Shown here: positions 7,352 to 14,680 of the stretch, piece by piece
Layout: every line of letters starts with the position of its first letter
How positions within the stretch are numbered: the first letter of the stretch is position 1
Assembly: GCA_018266615.1 (NCBI GenBank)
Contig: JAFEAB010000089.1
Location: forward strand, 51,290 to 115,289
DNA: 64,000 nt
Direction of reading: 5' to 3'
Origin: Bacteroidota bacterium
Lineage (GTDB): Bacteria > Bacteroidota > Bacteroidia > Chitinophagales > Chitinophagaceae
Program-made: the position numbers and the translations under genes
Notes under the pieces: generated by a model
Databases searched by the model: none
Seen by the model: the letters and a program-made list of their open reading frames with translations, nothing else
What the model was told of the DNA's origin: nothing

Positions 7352-7741
7352 ATGACCCTTTTCACCAAAATTATCAGGGGTGAAATTCCCAGCTATAAAA
7401 TTGCAGAGGACGATTATTTCTTTGCCTTTCTTGATATCAATCCATTGGTAAAAGGGCATGTGCTTGTGGTTCCAAAAACTGAAGTGGATAAGATATTCGA
7501 TTTAAATGATGAATACCTTTCCCGGATGCTGGTCTTTGCAAAACCTATTGCCAAAGCAATAGAAAAGACCTTCAATTGTAAACGATGCGGCATCAGCGTT
7601 ATCGGTTTGGAAGTACCCCATGTGCACATGCACCTTGTACCATTAAATACCATGGACGACCTGAACTTTACCCGAAAGAAATTATCGCCGGGTAAAGAAG
7701 AAATGGAAGTGGTGCGCCAGGCAATCCTTGCTCATCTTTAA
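7352..7741 (+). CDS. HIT family protein (nucleotide hydrolase/transferase)
   Basis: A 129-residue histidine-triad protein of the Hint/HinT type, expected to hydrolyse adenosine phosphoramidates or related AMP conjugates in the cytoplasm. The N-terminal IIRGEIPSYKIAEDD and FAFLDINPLVKGHVLVVPK segments are typical. The catalytic triad motif is VPHVHMHLVP near residue 90. It follows greA by 2 bp, an arrangement that recurs in Bacteroidota as far as I recall. Confidence 0.94.
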   Translation: MTLFTKIIRGEIPSYKIAEDDYFFAFLDINPLVKGHVLVVPKTEVDKIFDLNDEYLSRMLVFAKPIAKAIEKTFNCKRCGISVIGLEVPHVHMHLVPLNTMDDLNFTRKKLSPGKEEMEVVRQAILAHL

Positions 7742-7942
7742 TTCCCAGTTGAATTTTTTTTGATGGTCATTTTGTTTCCTTTCTGATTGTTGGAACAGAT
7801 CGCAAATTCAATATTTTCCCGGTCTTGAAATTAGAGGAACATTTTTTTGATGAGGGGAGATTTTTCTCCCGAATTTGTTGTGTTTTTCCCAGGGCGTATA
7901 GGAATAACTTAGGTATGGAAGCAGCCGCCGTAAAGCTGTGGT

Positions 7943-8509
7943 TTACTGCCTTATCCTGGATGGGTTATCGAGGAGAAATTTTTTCCAATCCGATGATTTA
8001 TTTGCGGAGACGAGCCCCTGCGGGATGTCTTGCTGAAAATGGTGGCATAATGCAACGGCAAGCGCATCAGAGGCGTCAAGATATGCCGGTTTGTCGCCAA
8101 ATTTTAATAGCTGCTGAAGCATGTGCATCACCTGTAATTTGTCGGCATTGCCATTGCCGGTAATGGATTGTTTTATTTTTTTAGGAGAGTATTCGGCAAC
8201 CGGGAGCCCGGCCTGGATGGCTGCTGCAATGGCTACCCCCTGGGCCCTGCCCAGTTTTAGCATACTCTGTACATTTTTTCCAAAAAAAGGCGCCTCAATG
8301 GCAAAATAATTGGGCTTATACCGGTTGATGAGATTATGTATAATTTCATGGATCTGCTCCAGTTTTTGATACCCATTTAGTTTGTTGGAAAAACGACAGG
8401 CATTCATATCAAGCATTTCCATTTTCTTTCCTTCAATAGAGAGCAGGCCATACCCCATAAGGATGGTTCCGGGATCAATTCCGAGGATGATTTTGGATGC
8501 GGTTTGCAA
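7943..8509 (-). CDS. ruvC: Crossover junction endodeoxyribonuclease RuvC
   Basis: RuvC is the Holliday-junction resolvase that acts with RuvAB. The 188-residue protein carries all four catalytic acids of the RNase H fold: Asp in ILGIDPGTILMGYG (near residue 11), Glu in FAIEAPFFGKN (near 71), and the Asp pair in YLDASDALAVALCH (near 143-146). It is convergent with the HIT gene. The 200-bp gap (7742-7942) shows a T-rich tract near 7753 but no convincing hairpin. Its start region touches the divergent flippase gene. Confidence 0.95.
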   Translation of the reverse strand: MQTASKIILGIDPGTILMGYGLLSIEGKKMEMLDMNACRFSNKLNGYQKLEQIHEIIHNLINRYKPNYFAIEAPFFGKNVQSMLKLGRAQGVAIAAAIQAGLPVAEYSPKKIKQSITGNGNADKLQVMHMLQQLLKFGDKPAYLDASDALAVALCHHFQQDIPQGLVSANKSSDWKKFLLDNPSRIRQ

Positions 8510-9522
8510 GAGTGGGCTTATTTTTACCGATATTCTGTTGCTTGAACAAAAGTATCAAATTAATCATCAATTACCTGATTGGCCCCTTGCTGTTTGTGGT
8601 GCTTACCTGGAGCCTTTACCGGCAAATCATTCGGCAGCCCGATTTGGCAATTCGGTGGGCACATATTAAAGACAGCTGGTTGCAGCCTGCATTTTGGCTG
8701 GTGGTAATATTGATGTTTGTGAACTGGGGAATTGAAGCGCGTAAATGGCAATTGCTCTTACGCCCACTTCAGAAGTTTTCTTTATTGTACTCCCTTAAAG
8801 CCGTGTTTGCAGGGTGCAGTATTACCATGCTTACACCCAACCGGATTGGTGAATACGGAGGCCGGATATTATATGTGGATGAAGCATTCCGAATAAGGGC
8901 TATTTCACTAACCATCCTGGGAAGCATGAGCCAACTGGCGGTAACCATGCTTACGGGAACCATTGCACTGGCCGTCTTAATCTTTAGCCCCGCCGCACAC
9001 AAACTGGAGGCTTCATCCATATCCTGGATTTTTAATGGCAAATTAATTTTTCTGGCCGGTGCAGGTCTAATTGTAATCATGTTGCTTTTTTTCAGGGTCC
9101 ATTTCCTGATTGTGCTTATCGGCCGGGTGCCGTTCCTCCGCCGAATGGTACGGCACATACGTGTTCTCGATTTTTTCAACGGTAAACAATTGTTAAGAAT
9201 ATTTTCATTATCCTTTAGCCGTTACCTGGTATTTATATTGCAATACGTACTCTTGTTGCAGGTTATGGATGTGAGGATCAGTTATCCAATTATGCTTCTG
9301 CTGCTTGCAGTATTTTATATGCTGATGGTACTTGCTCCATCCATTGGGTTTACTGAGTTGCCCGTACGGGCAGGGGTTAGTGTGTTGCTCCTCGGAGTTT
9401 TCAGCAGTAATAGCATTGGCATACAGGCAGCGGCACTGGGTATCTGGTTAATAAACCTGGTGGCGCCGGCCATTATTGGAAGCGTATTATTATTGGGAAT
9501 AAAAATCATGAAAGAAAAATGA
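8497..9522 (+). CDS. YbhN-type flippase-like integral membrane protein
   Basis: A polytopic membrane protein of the lysylphosphatidylglycerol-synthase-TM/UPF0104 (YbhN, AglD) superfamily, thought to flip or handle lipid-linked substrates. About seven to eight hydrophobic segments are visible. The family-typical cytoplasmic stretch is LTPNRIGEYGGRILYV near residue 108. The ATG at 8497 lies inside the 5' end of divergent ruvC; a TTG at 8542 would give MNKSIKLIINYLIGPL and is a reasonable alternative start. The stop overlaps the DUF3108 gene by 4 bp (ATGA), indicating an operon. The substrate is unknown. Confidence 0.85.
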   Translation: MRFARVGLFLPIFCCLNKSIKLIINYLIGPLLFVVLTWSLYRQIIRQPDLAIRWAHIKDSWLQPAFWLVVILMFVNWGIEARKWQLLLRPLQKFSLLYSLKAVFAGCSITMLTPNRIGEYGGRILYVDEAFRIRAISLTILGSMSQLAVTMLTGTIALAVLIFSPAAHKLEASSISWIFNGKLIFLAGAGLIVIMLLFFRVHFLIVLIGRVPFLRRMVRHIRVLDFFNGKQLLRIFSLSFSRYLVFILQYVLLLQVMDVRISYPIMLLLLAVFYMLMVLAPSIGFTELPVRAGVSVLLLGVFSSNSIGIQAAALGIWLINLVAPAIIGSVLLLGIKIMKEK

Positions 9523-10325
9523 AAAAAAACACCCTTACCGCTCCTTTTTTTCTTTTGGTTATTGTTTGTTCGCTAAGTTTTACCACCGATAAGGGAGATT
9601 TTTGTGGCATAAAGAATACCGCATTTAAGGATGGCGAAATGGTAACTTTTAAAGTGTTTTATAATGCGATGGGAGCCTATATTGGCGCCGGTGAAGCAAC
9701 TTTTACTACCACCATCGAACGATATAATGGTAAACCGGTTTACCACCATGTTGGTGAAGGAAAAACTTTTTCTTTTTTTGATAATTTTTTTAAGGTACGG
9801 GATAAGTATGAAAGTTACGTGGATACCAGCACGCTCCTGCCCATGAAATTTATTCGAAATGTTGATGAAGGCGGCCATAAAATTTATAATAATGTTAGTT
9901 TTAATCAAAGCGCCAATACGGCTGTAAGTACCAACGGGGTTTTTAATATTACGGATTGCATGCAGGATGTGGTCAGTTCGGTGTACTACGCCCGCAATAT
10001 TGATTTTTCGAAGTATAAACCCGGCGATAAAATCCCATTCGATATGTTCCTGGATGATGAAATATACCATCTGTATATCCGGTATATTGGAAAGGAGTCG
10101 GTTAAGACCCGGTATGGTAAATTCAGAGCCATTAAAATTAAGCCACTCCTTATTAAGGGTACTATTTTTGAAGGGGGAGAAAAAATGAACGTTTGGATCA
10201 GTGATGATCCCAACCATATTATTTTGAGGGTGGAAAGCCCTATTGCCGTTGGAAGCATCAAGGTGGATATGATGTCATACCGAAATCTCCGCTACCCGCT
10301 CAGTTCTTTTAAGGGCTTACGGTAA
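9519..10325 (+). CDS. DUF3108 domain-containing exported protein
   Basis: A 268-residue protein with an N-terminal signal peptide (MKKNTLTAPFFLLVIVCSLS, hydrophobic core to about residue 21). The rest is a predicted beta-rich DUF3108 fold, recognisable from the opening GEMVTFKVFYNAMGAYIGAGEA, the KTFSFFDNFFKVRD segment and the C-terminal MNVWISDDPNHIILRVESPIAVGSIKV. It would act in the periplasm, possibly carrying a lipid or hydrophobic ligand. It is translationally coupled to the flippase-like gene, so a shared role in lipid transport is a reasonable inference. The stop is 3 bp from the end of the convergent MBL gene. Confidence 0.87.
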   Translation: MKKNTLTAPFFLLVIVCSLSFTTDKGDFCGIKNTAFKDGEMVTFKVFYNAMGAYIGAGEATFTTTIERYNGKPVYHHVGEGKTFSFFDNFFKVRDKYESYVDTSTLLPMKFIRNVDEGGHKIYNNVSFNQSANTAVSTNGVFNITDCMQDVVSSVYYARNIDFSKYKPGDKIPFDMFLDDEIYHLYIRYIGKESVKTRYGKFRAIKIKPLLIKGTIFEGGEKMNVWISDDPNHIILRVESPIAVGSIKVDMMSYRNLRYPLSSFKGLR

Positions 10326-10328
10326 GGG

Positions 10329-11168
10329 TTACCTGATATCGCTTAACCTGAACTGGTCTTTTAAGCGAACTCCTTTCTCTGTATTTTGAACTGTGGCACA
10401 TTCAATTAATGGGTCGTGTTCAAAAAACAGGATGGTCTCATTTTCTGCTGCTTCTCCTAAAAAGGATTTTTTTTCATTTAAAGTCGTGAGGGGAAACATA
10501 TCATAGGCCATCACGTAGGGTAATGGAATATGCCCGGCAGACGGAAGCAAATCGGCCATGTACAGGATGGATTTTCCTTTATAATTGAATTGTGGCAGCA
10601 TCATGGCATCGGTATGGCCAAAAACTTCCCGTATGCTGATGAAAGAGGGGAATTCGTTGGGTGATTGCTCTACAAATTTCAACCTGCCACTTTCTTTGAT
10701 GGGTAAAATGTTTTCCTTTAAAAAGGATGCCTTTTCCCGGGCATTGGGTTCTGTGGCCCATTTCCAGTGCCTGGCATTGCTCCAGTAAGTCGCATTTTTG
10801 AATGCCGGCACCAGGTTTTCGCCTTCCCTTTCTATAGCGCCTCCGCAATGATCAAAGTGAAGGTGCGTGAGAATTACATCGGTAATTTCATCTTTCGAAA
10901 ATCCATTCTTTTTTAACGACGACTCCAGGGTCCCGGATCCATTTAGGTAATAATGACCAAAGAATTTTTCATCCTGTTTATTGCCGATACCCGTATCAAT
11001 TAAAATTAACCGGTTCCCTTCCTCAATAAGCAGACAACGCATGGCCCAGTTGCACATATTATTCTCATCAGCAGGATTTATTTTATTCCAGATGGTTTTG
11101 GGTACTACACCAAACATAGCACCCCCGTCTAATTTGAAATAGCCGGTATCTATGCTGTAAAGGTTCAT
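10329..11168 (-). CDS. MBL-fold metallo-hydrolase
   Basis: A 279-residue metallo-beta-lactamase-fold hydrolase, related to quorum-quenching lactonases and methyl-parathion-hydrolase-like enzymes. The metal site is complete: VILTHLHFDHCGG (HxHxDH) near residue 100, a later His in REVFGHTDAMML near 188, an Asp in LYMADLLPSAGH near 208, and the final His in LFFEHDPLI near 253. The N-terminal region is LDGGAMFGVVPKTIWNKI. The substrate is not predictable. Its ATG overlaps the stop of the upstream MFS gene by 4 bp, so the two form an operon. Confidence 0.88.
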   Translation of the reverse strand: MNLYSIDTGYFKLDGGAMFGVVPKTIWNKINPADENNMCNWAMRCLLIEEGNRLILIDTGIGNKQDEKFFGHYYLNGSGTLESSLKKNGFSKDEITDVILTHLHFDHCGGAIEREGENLVPAFKNATYWSNARHWKWATEPNAREKASFLKENILPIKESGRLKFVEQSPNEFPSFISIREVFGHTDAMMLPQFNYKGKSILYMADLLPSAGHIPLPYVMAYDMFPLTTLNEKKSFLGEAAENETILFFEHDPLIECATVQNTEKGVRLKDQFRLSDIR

Positions 11169-12454
11169 GGTATTTGTTGTTTTTTATATGCAGATCTGGT
11201 AAAAAGTAAGAATATTAATCCAAGTGCAAAGAAAACGATTAATGCAAGTACGGAATTCCTCATGTTTCCGGTAAAGCCTTCAATAAAACCAAAACTGAAC
11301 AACCCGATTACGATAGCTATCTTTTCGGTTACGTCGTAAAAACTGAAAAAGGAAGCGGTGTCTTTGGTTTCTGGCATTAGCTTGGAGTAGGTAGAACGGC
11401 TAAGCGATTGGATCCCCCCCATGATCAAACCTATAAAAGCACCCACAATATAAAAATCGGTTTCGGTTTTAAGAAAGTAACCGGCGATGCATACTCCAAT
11501 CCACATCATTACCGTGATAATGAGTACTGAAATATTCCCGATTCTTTCGGAAAGCCGGCTGATTCCAATGGCACCCCCAATGGCAACAAGCTGGATAATC
11601 ACCGCCATAATGATTAGTTTGGAATCTTCCAGATGCAGTGTTTTGATACCAAAATCGATGGCTACCAGCATCACGGTCTGTACCCCCATACTATAAAGGA
11701 AAAAAGCAGCAAGAAATCTTTTTAATACCGGAAGGTGGATGAGCTGGTCCCAAACTTTTTTCAATTCGATAAACCCGTTGGATAGTACATTCCTTCTCTT
11801 CTTGCGATCCGATTTTGATGAAATCGGAAGTACCTTAAATGTAATTTGCGCAAAGCCGACCCACCAAAGGCCCACTAATAGGAATGTAATTTTTAATGGG
11901 AGTTCCGAATTAGGCATAGCAAGCACCAGGGCAAATCCTATCATCTGCATAATTACACTTCCAATATATCCGAAAGAATAACCGCGGGCACTCACCCTGT
12001 CCATATCCTTTTCTGCTGCAATTTCCGGTAGATAAGAATTGTAAAAAACCTGGCTGCCGTAAAACCCAATCCCCGCCATCATAAAACAAAAAAGCCCCCA
12101 GGTAACGTGGTTCTCATCAAAAAAGAACATAAGCGAGCAACTGGCGGCGCCGAGGTAACAAAAGAATTTCATGAAATTCTTTTTATTGCCTTTGTAATCT
12201 GCAATGGAGGAAAGGATGGGCGAAAGGAGGGCAATAATTAAGAATGCAATGGCCAGGGTATAATCTTTAAGTTCTGTATTTACATACTTGCGGCCAAAAA
12301 GAGGAACCCCGTCTTTAAATGCCTGATTTTGGGTCCCGGTAACTGCTGCAAAATAAGCAGGAAAAAAAGTGGTGGTAATAACCAGGTTATAAACTGAATT
12401 GGCCCAGTCGTACATGGCCCATCCGTTTACTACTTTTCGGGAGGCAGTTTGCAT
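11165..12454 (-). CDS. UMF1/Atg22-like major facilitator transporter
   Basis: A 429-residue membrane transporter of the UMF1 family (vacuole effluxer Atg22-like). The N-terminal signature KVVNGWAMYDWANSVYN is diagnostic, and about twelve hydrophobic segments follow; GGIQSLSRSTYSKLMP near residue 355 is another family motif. I start it at the ATG at 12454; a start at 12481 would add nine residues and overlap uppP. The next gene downstream (MBL hydrolase) is translationally coupled, suggesting that the transported and hydrolysed compounds are related. The substrate is unknown. Confidence 0.88.
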   Translation of the reverse strand: MQTASRKVVNGWAMYDWANSVYNLVITTTFFPAYFAAVTGTQNQAFKDGVPLFGRKYVNTELKDYTLAIAFLIIALLSPILSSIADYKGNKKNFMKFFCYLGAASCSLMFFFDENHVTWGLFCFMMAGIGFYGSQVFYNSYLPEIAAEKDMDRVSARGYSFGYIGSVIMQMIGFALVLAMPNSELPLKITFLLVGLWWVGFAQITFKVLPISSKSDRKKRRNVLSNGFIELKKVWDQLIHLPVLKRFLAAFFLYSMGVQTVMLVAIDFGIKTLHLEDSKLIIMAVIIQLVAIGGAIGISRLSERIGNISVLIITVMMWIGVCIAGYFLKTETDFYIVGAFIGLIMGGIQSLSRSTYSKLMPETKDTASFFSFYDVTEKIAIVIGLFSFGFIEGFTGNMRNSVLALIVFFALGLIFLLFTRSAYKKQQIP

Positions 12455-12473
12455 GTGAAGCGTTAGTTTGCGT

Positions 12474-13265
12474 CTATGCAATATAACCCTTCCAAATCAA
12501 TACCAATAGAATAATACCAACAGCAATACGGTAGTAACCCCAAATTTTAAAACCGTGCTTTTGCAGGAAACTGATAAAAAATTTGATAGCAATCATAGCA
12601 ACTACAAAAGCAACCAGATTTCCCACGGCCAGTAATTTCACTTCCTGCCCGGTAAACCCACCGGTTTCTTTGTAGTGTTTAAATAGTTTATAACCGGTGG
12701 CGGCAGCCATGGTAGGCACTGCCAAAAAGAATGAAAATTCGGCTGCTGCATGGCGGGTAAGTTTTTGCTGCATACCACCAATGATCGAAGCCGCACTCCG
12801 GCTAACACCGGGTACCATGGCCAGGCATTGCCAAATCCCAATGATAAAGGATTGTATAAAACTGATCTGCTTTTCCGATTCAATCTTTGGGTTTGTAAAG
12901 GCCTTATCTATAAAAACAAGGAAGGCCCCGCCAACCAAAAGGGTAATGGCCACCGTGGTACTGCTTTCCAACAAGCGGTCTATTTCCTTACCAAAAATAA
13001 GTCCGAGGATAATGGCAGGAATTACTCCTGCCAGGAGTTTTAAATAAAATTTCAGGTTACTGAAATCGAAGAATTTTTTCCAGTACAATACCACTACAGC
13101 AAGGATAGCTCCCAATTGTATGGCAACAGTAAACATCTTGCTGAATTCTGAATCCTGTACTCCCAGAAATTTTCCGGCAATAATCATGTGGCCGGTGGAA
13201 GAAATGGGGAGGAATTCGGTCAGCCCTTCTACAATACTTATTACGACAGATTGAAACAGATTCAT
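12474..13265 (-). CDS. uppP: Undecaprenyl-diphosphate phosphatase
   Basis: UppP (BacA) dephosphorylates undecaprenyl pyrophosphate to regenerate the carrier lipid used by MraY and MurG. The 263-residue polytopic protein has both active-site motifs: EGLTEFLPISSTGHMII near residue 14 and PGVSRSAASIIGGM near residue 150. Overexpression of this family causes bacitracin resistance, but as the chromosomal copy in a Bacteroidota genome it is a housekeeping enzyme. A terminator at 13273-13299 separates it from the upstream DUF3098 gene, so it has its own promoter or depends on readthrough. Confidence 0.96.
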   Translation of the reverse strand: MNLFQSVVISIVEGLTEFLPISSTGHMIIAGKFLGVQDSEFSKMFTVAIQLGAILAVVVLYWKKFFDFSNLKFYLKLLAGVIPAIILGLIFGKEIDRLLESSTTVAITLLVGGAFLVFIDKAFTNPKIESEKQISFIQSFIIGIWQCLAMVPGVSRSAASIIGGMQQKLTRHAAAEFSFFLAVPTMAAATGYKLFKHYKETGGFTGQEVKLLAVGNLVAFVVAMIAIKFFISFLQKHGFKIWGYYRIAVGIILLVLIWKGYIA

Positions 13266-13272
13266 TTTAAAT

Positions 13273-13299
13273 TAAAAAACGCTGCATTAACAGCGTTTG
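13273..13299 (-). terminator. Terminator between DUF3098 gene and uppP
   Basis: On the minus strand an 8-bp stem (13299-13292 with 13285-13278) with a 6-nt loop is followed by a T-rich run leading into the uppP start. It lies 20 bp past the DUF3098 stop. Confidence 0.8.
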
Positions 13300-13319
13300 A
13301 AGTAATTATCGTTGGTTGT

Positions 13320-13577
13320 TTATTTTGGTTTTTTCATGATGGCCACAATCTCAATTAAAAAGCCTGCAATAATTAAAATTGGAGCGATCGTAATACGGGT
13401 GGTGCTGTACACTTCCTTTGGATCAAAAACTTTGGGGTTGGCACTTTTGCCGCCCGCCATTAGGATGAAACCCAGGGCAAGCACCACCAAGCCAACCAGC
13501 ATAAGGATATAATTTTCTTTGCCAAAAAGATTCGTTTTTTGAACGGGCTGATGGGCTTTCTTTTCCTGCATATTCAA
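13320..13577 (-). CDS. DUF3098 domain-containing small membrane protein
   Basis: An 85-residue protein with two transmembrane helices (about residues 26-43 and 62-80), connected by a polar loop GGKSANPKVFDPKEVYSTTR. The motif FGKENYILMLVGLVVLALGFILM is typical of DUF3098, a family I know only from Bacteroidota. It lies 29 bp downstream of ftsX and upstream of uppP; this ftsX-DUF3098-uppP order suggests a link to cell division or envelope synthesis, but no function is established. Confidence 0.88.
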   Translation of the reverse strand: MNMQEKKAHQPVQKTNLFGKENYILMLVGLVVLALGFILMAGGKSANPKVFDPKEVYSTTRITIAPILIIAGFLIEIVAIMKKPK

Positions 13578-13606
13578 AATTTAGCATGCAATATACACAA
13601 CCTGAA

Positions 13607-14485
13607 TCAATACAGGTCATCCAGTTTCATCTTCAGGTATTTAATCACTGCCATGTGGGTACTGGCCAAGGTAATCAGTACGCCGAGTACAATAATTATC
13701 CCGAACAAAATCATCATGCCCGGGATATCCCGAAGCATTTTGAAATCGGGGAGGAATCCTTCAATCAGGGTAATCATACCATATATGGCAAGAATAGCGA
13801 TGAGGGAGGCTATAAATCCATTTATAATGGCCCGTTGGTCCATGGGTTTGGCAATAAACCACCGGGTGGCACCTACCATTTGCATGGTCTTTATCAGGAA
13901 CCGGTTGCTGTACATAGCCAGCCGGATGGTATTGTCGATGGAAAATACCACTAATATGGTAAGCAGGATGGCTGCAATTAAAAATATTAAGGCACCCGTT
14001 TTCACATAGCTACTCACCTTAGCCACAGTTTCACTCGGGAACTGAAATTCTGATATCAGACCGGGGAAATTTTCCTGAAGGGATGTTGCCAGCCTGTTCA
14101 GGCTATCCTTTTCCACATAATTCGCCTTCACATAAAAATCGATGCTTTCGGGTAGGGGGTTATTGTTTAGGAACTGTTTCCATGTGGTATCGTTGTCGGC
14201 ATTCCAGCGGGCAATAGCCTTTGCTTTGTCAACATATTCCACGCGGTTAGCATAGGGAATAGCAGATATATATTTATGTAAACTGTCTATCTGCTTTTTT
14301 GATGCGTCCCGGTTTAACCAGGCATGCACCTGGATATTTTCTTTGAAATAATCGCCTGTTTTGCGAAGGTTTAAAAAGAACCATCCCACAATACCAAAAA
14401 GGAATAGAACCAGGGCTACACCTATAATGGCCCCCGTATAACCTGGTTTACCTCTTTTTCCGGAAACTTTTCCAACTTGACTCAT
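13607..14485 (-). CDS. ftsX: Cell division protein FtsX
   Basis: FtsX is the permease-like partner of the ATPase FtsE that controls peptidoglycan hydrolases at the septum. The 292-residue protein has the standard layout: a cytoplasmic N-terminus, TM1 (about residues 19-43), a large periplasmic domain (to about 165) including VHAWLNRDASKKQIDSL and IDFYVKANYVEKDSL, then three C-terminal TM helices. ftsE is not adjacent. The upstream 195 bp (14486-14680) separate it from divergent leuS and must hold both promoters. Confidence 0.92.
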   Translation of the reverse strand: MSQVGKVSGKRGKPGYTGAIIGVALVLFLFGIVGWFFLNLRKTGDYFKENIQVHAWLNRDASKKQIDSLHKYISAIPYANRVEYVDKAKAIARWNADNDTTWKQFLNNNPLPESIDFYVKANYVEKDSLNRLATSLQENFPGLISEFQFPSETVAKVSSYVKTGALIFLIAAILLTILVVFSIDNTIRLAMYSNRFLIKTMQMVGATRWFIAKPMDQRAIINGFIASLIAILAIYGMITLIEGFLPDFKMLRDIPGMMILFGIIIVLGVLITLASTHMAVIKYLKMKLDDLY

Positions 14486-14680
14486 ATCTTACATTTATTG
14501 GGTAGAAGTGCGGCAAAAATAACGGTTTTGCGAGTTTGTTTTAATTTTGACAACCGCTAACGATTGCCTGCCAAATATATTTTAATGTGCAGATAACCTA
14601 TTTATTTATTTGTTAAATCAATCAAACCAATACAAGCGCAAAAAATTTAACCGGCGTTTGTACTAAAAATAAATTTAAAG

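Noticed and set aside
7825..8163. 112-aa ORF on the plus strand
   Set aside because: It is antisense to ruvC over most of its length and has no recognisable features.
9573..10217. 214-aa minus-strand ORF
   Set aside because: Antisense shadow of the DUF3108 gene, which has a clear signal peptide and family match.
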